From positions 1 to 7,081 of the forward strand of contig JAAETV010000735.1 in NCBI GenBank assembly GCA_024227975.1: a DNA stretch of 7,081 nucleotides, written 5' to 3'. This document shows, piece by piece, positions 6,114 to 7,081 of this stretch. The translations under genes and the position numbers were made by a program. Under the pieces are notes generated by a model, which saw only the letters and a program-made list of their open reading frames with translations, did not search any database and was not told the DNA's origin. Source of the stretch: Actinomycetes bacterium. Its GTDB lineage: Bacteria > Actinomycetota > Acidimicrobiia > Acidimicrobiales > SZUA-35. How positions within the stretch are numbered: the first letter of the stretch is position 1; each line of letters begins with the position of its first letter.

Positions 6114-6485
6114 ATGGCAAACCCAGATGCAGGCTGGTACAACGATCCGACTGGCCGCTACTCAAACCGGTATTGGGACGGAATGAGCTGGACCGATTCG
6201 GTCAGTAGTGGTGGCTCCAACTCGATCGATCCGGTGGCGGCCCATGAAGGGCTCTCTCCCCCCGCGCCCGGCACCGATGCAGTGTCAGCGCCCCAGCCCA
6301 CCTCGGTCGCAACCGAAACGAATCAGGGCGGAAGCAGCGGTGTAGTCGGAATCGTCCTCGGTGCATTGGCCCTTCTCATCGCCATCGTGCTCGTGATCGC
6401 ATACGTGACGGGTGGGGACGACAATGAGACACCCACCGACACCACCGATGCCCCAGAGGTAACACAGCTCCCTGAAGGAGAGTGA
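6114..6485 (+). CDS. DUF2510 domain single-pass membrane protein
   Basis: This 123-residue protein begins with a DUF2510 domain (about 4-31). The pattern is DAGWYNDPTGRYSNRYWDGMSWTDSV, with the characteristic G-W-Y-x-D-P, R-Y-W-D-G and W-T-x-x-V features. A Ser/Pro/Gly/Thr-rich linker (about 32-75) leads to one hydrophobic helix (VVGIVLGALALLIAIVLVIAYV, about 77-98) and a short acidic, Thr-rich tail (99-123). DUF2510 is a small actinobacterial module of unknown function, usually attached to membrane segments. With no signal peptide the domain is probably cytoplasmic and the acidic tail external. It lies 124 bp after the membrane-protein gene and just before the ATPase gene, so co-transcription with the ATPase is likely. 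The frame is open further upstream, but that extension lacks domain character and a ribosome site. Confidence 0.85.
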   Translation: MANPDAGWYNDPTGRYSNRYWDGMSWTDSVSSGGSNSIDPVAAHEGLSPPAPGTDAVSAPQPTSVATETNQGGSSGVVGIVLGALALLIAIVLVIAYVTGGDDNETPTDTTDAPEVTQLPEGE

Positions 6486-6503
6486 GTCGCTAGCAAGCAC
6501 GCC

Positions 6504-6507
6504 GGAG
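6504..6507 (+). promoter_or_regulatory. Strong ribosome site GGAG with GTG 6515 in a frame other than the ATPase frame
   Basis: GGAG is followed after seven bases by GTG (6515-6517), the best initiation signal near the ATPase gene. However, this frame ends at TAG 6686-6688 after 57 codons and does not read into the P-loop. Either a separate small peptide starts here, or the true ATPase N-terminus lies in this frame and a frameshift joins it to the ATPase frame. Confidence 0.35.
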
Positions 6508-6606
6508 AGACAAGGTGAGTAGTCAAGGGTTCTCGATCGATGGTCGAACGGGTCACTACTGGCCGAGTTGGAGGGGACTGGATCGGGTCATCTCGACGGA
6601 TCTGCG

Positions 6607-7081
6607 GTGTTCGGGTGGTCCCCTCTCGAACCGGCGCCAGACAAACTGGTGGCCGATCACTTCGCCTCGGTGTTGGAAGAGGGGGTAGGGATAGAGCTGG
6701 GTGGGATCCAGCGCCTGCCCGGCGTCAGGGGGCAACTCCACGCCAAGGGCTTCGGCCGCCACACATTCCTGTGCGGCCAAAGCGGCTCGGGCAAGACCTA
6801 CACCCTCGGGATCATCCTCGAGCGTCTCTTGCTCGACACCGATATCACGATCGTTGTCGCCGATCCCAACTCGGACTATGTGAATCTTCAGACACTACGA
6901 CCTCAGTCCGAAACCGGTCTGGACGACGACCAGTACCACTCACTGGTCGAGCGCTTCGGGACGGTGGCCCAACGGATTCACGTCTTCGGTGGCGAGACAT
7001 CCCCCAATCGCCTCCAGGTACGATTCGGGCGGTTGACGACCGAGCGCCGCCTGGGTTTGCGAATCGAGAACCTCGGCGTCG
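6607..7081 (+). CDS. HerA/DUF87-like P-loop ATPase, N-terminal part, cut by right edge; start uncertain
   Basis: The frame is open from 6523 (after TAG 6520-6522) to the window end. Its clearest element is a Walker A P-loop, FLCGQSGSGKTYTLG (codons from 6766). About 25 residues later comes ITIVVADPNSDYVNL, resembling the hydrophobic-DP-x-x-(D/E)-Y strand that follows the P-loop in HerA/DUF87 and related FtsK-HerA ATPases. RHTFLCGQSGSGKT is the usual form of this entry strand. Walker B and later motifs would lie beyond the edge. Such ATPases pump or translocate DNA or act with nucleases, and some are parts of defence systems; nothing visible fixes the role here. There is no ATG before the P-loop. 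GTG 6607 is a compromise start giving 56 residues before the P-loop; TTG 6568 and GTG 6649 or 6670 are alternatives, none with a good ribosome site. Confidence 0.72.
   Translation, partial: MFGWSPLEPAPDKLVADHFASVLEEGVGIELGGIQRLPGVRGQLHAKGFGRHTFLCGQSGSGKTYTLGIILERLLLDTDITIVVADPNSDYVNLQTLRPQSETGLDDDQYHSLVERFGTVAQRIHVFGGETSPNRLQVRFGRLTTERRLGLRIENLGV

Overview
The base composition is high-GC throughout, codon third positions are G/C-rich, and start codons include GTG. Together with the protein families present (a DUF2510 protein, paired acyl-CoA dehydrogenase genes, a secreted propeller), this points to a chromosomal segment of an actinomycete-type bacterium (Actinomycetota). An Acidimicrobiia-like lineage is a plausible guess that the sequence alone does not prove. 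I see no rRNA, tRNA, CRISPR array, transposase or integrase.

Layout: (1) 1-1081, minus strand: a secreted repeat-type beta-propeller protein, cut off by the left edge. (2) 1082-1328: a divergent control region with two inverted repeats. (3) 1329-3604, plus strand: two acyl-CoA dehydrogenase (ACAD) subunit genes overlapping by ATGA. (4) 3605-3661: a short convergent gap with a weak hairpin. (5) 3662-4417, minus strand: a crotonase (enoyl-CoA hydratase/isomerase family) protein. (6) 4418-4612: a second divergent control region centred on a perfect 12-bp palindrome. (7) 4613-5989, plus strand: a polytopic membrane protein with a large loop outside the cytoplasm. (8) 6114-6485, plus strand: a small single-pass DUF2510 membrane protein. 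(9) about 6607 to the right edge, plus strand: the N-terminal part of a HerA/DUF87-like P-loop ATPase.

The ACAD pair and the crotonase form an acyl-CoA (beta-oxidation-type) module. The two ACAD subunits show complementary loss of motifs. The upstream one lacks the catalytic glutamate and the in-subunit FAD motif but keeps the cross-subunit FAD contacts. The downstream one has the opposite pattern. This fits an obligate alpha2beta2 enzyme like the actinobacterial steroid side-chain dehydrogenases (ChsE type). The crotonase keeps only one of the two canonical catalytic glutamates, so its exact reaction is open.

The right-hand block (membrane protein, DUF2510 protein, ATPase) may be a functional unit of unknown role. 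An identical 15-base stretch containing the palindrome TCACCCGGGTGA occurs ahead of each of its first two genes. The first copy lies at the midpoint of the gap shared with the crotonase gene. This repeated palindrome and the complementary ACAD pair are the two observations most worth following up.
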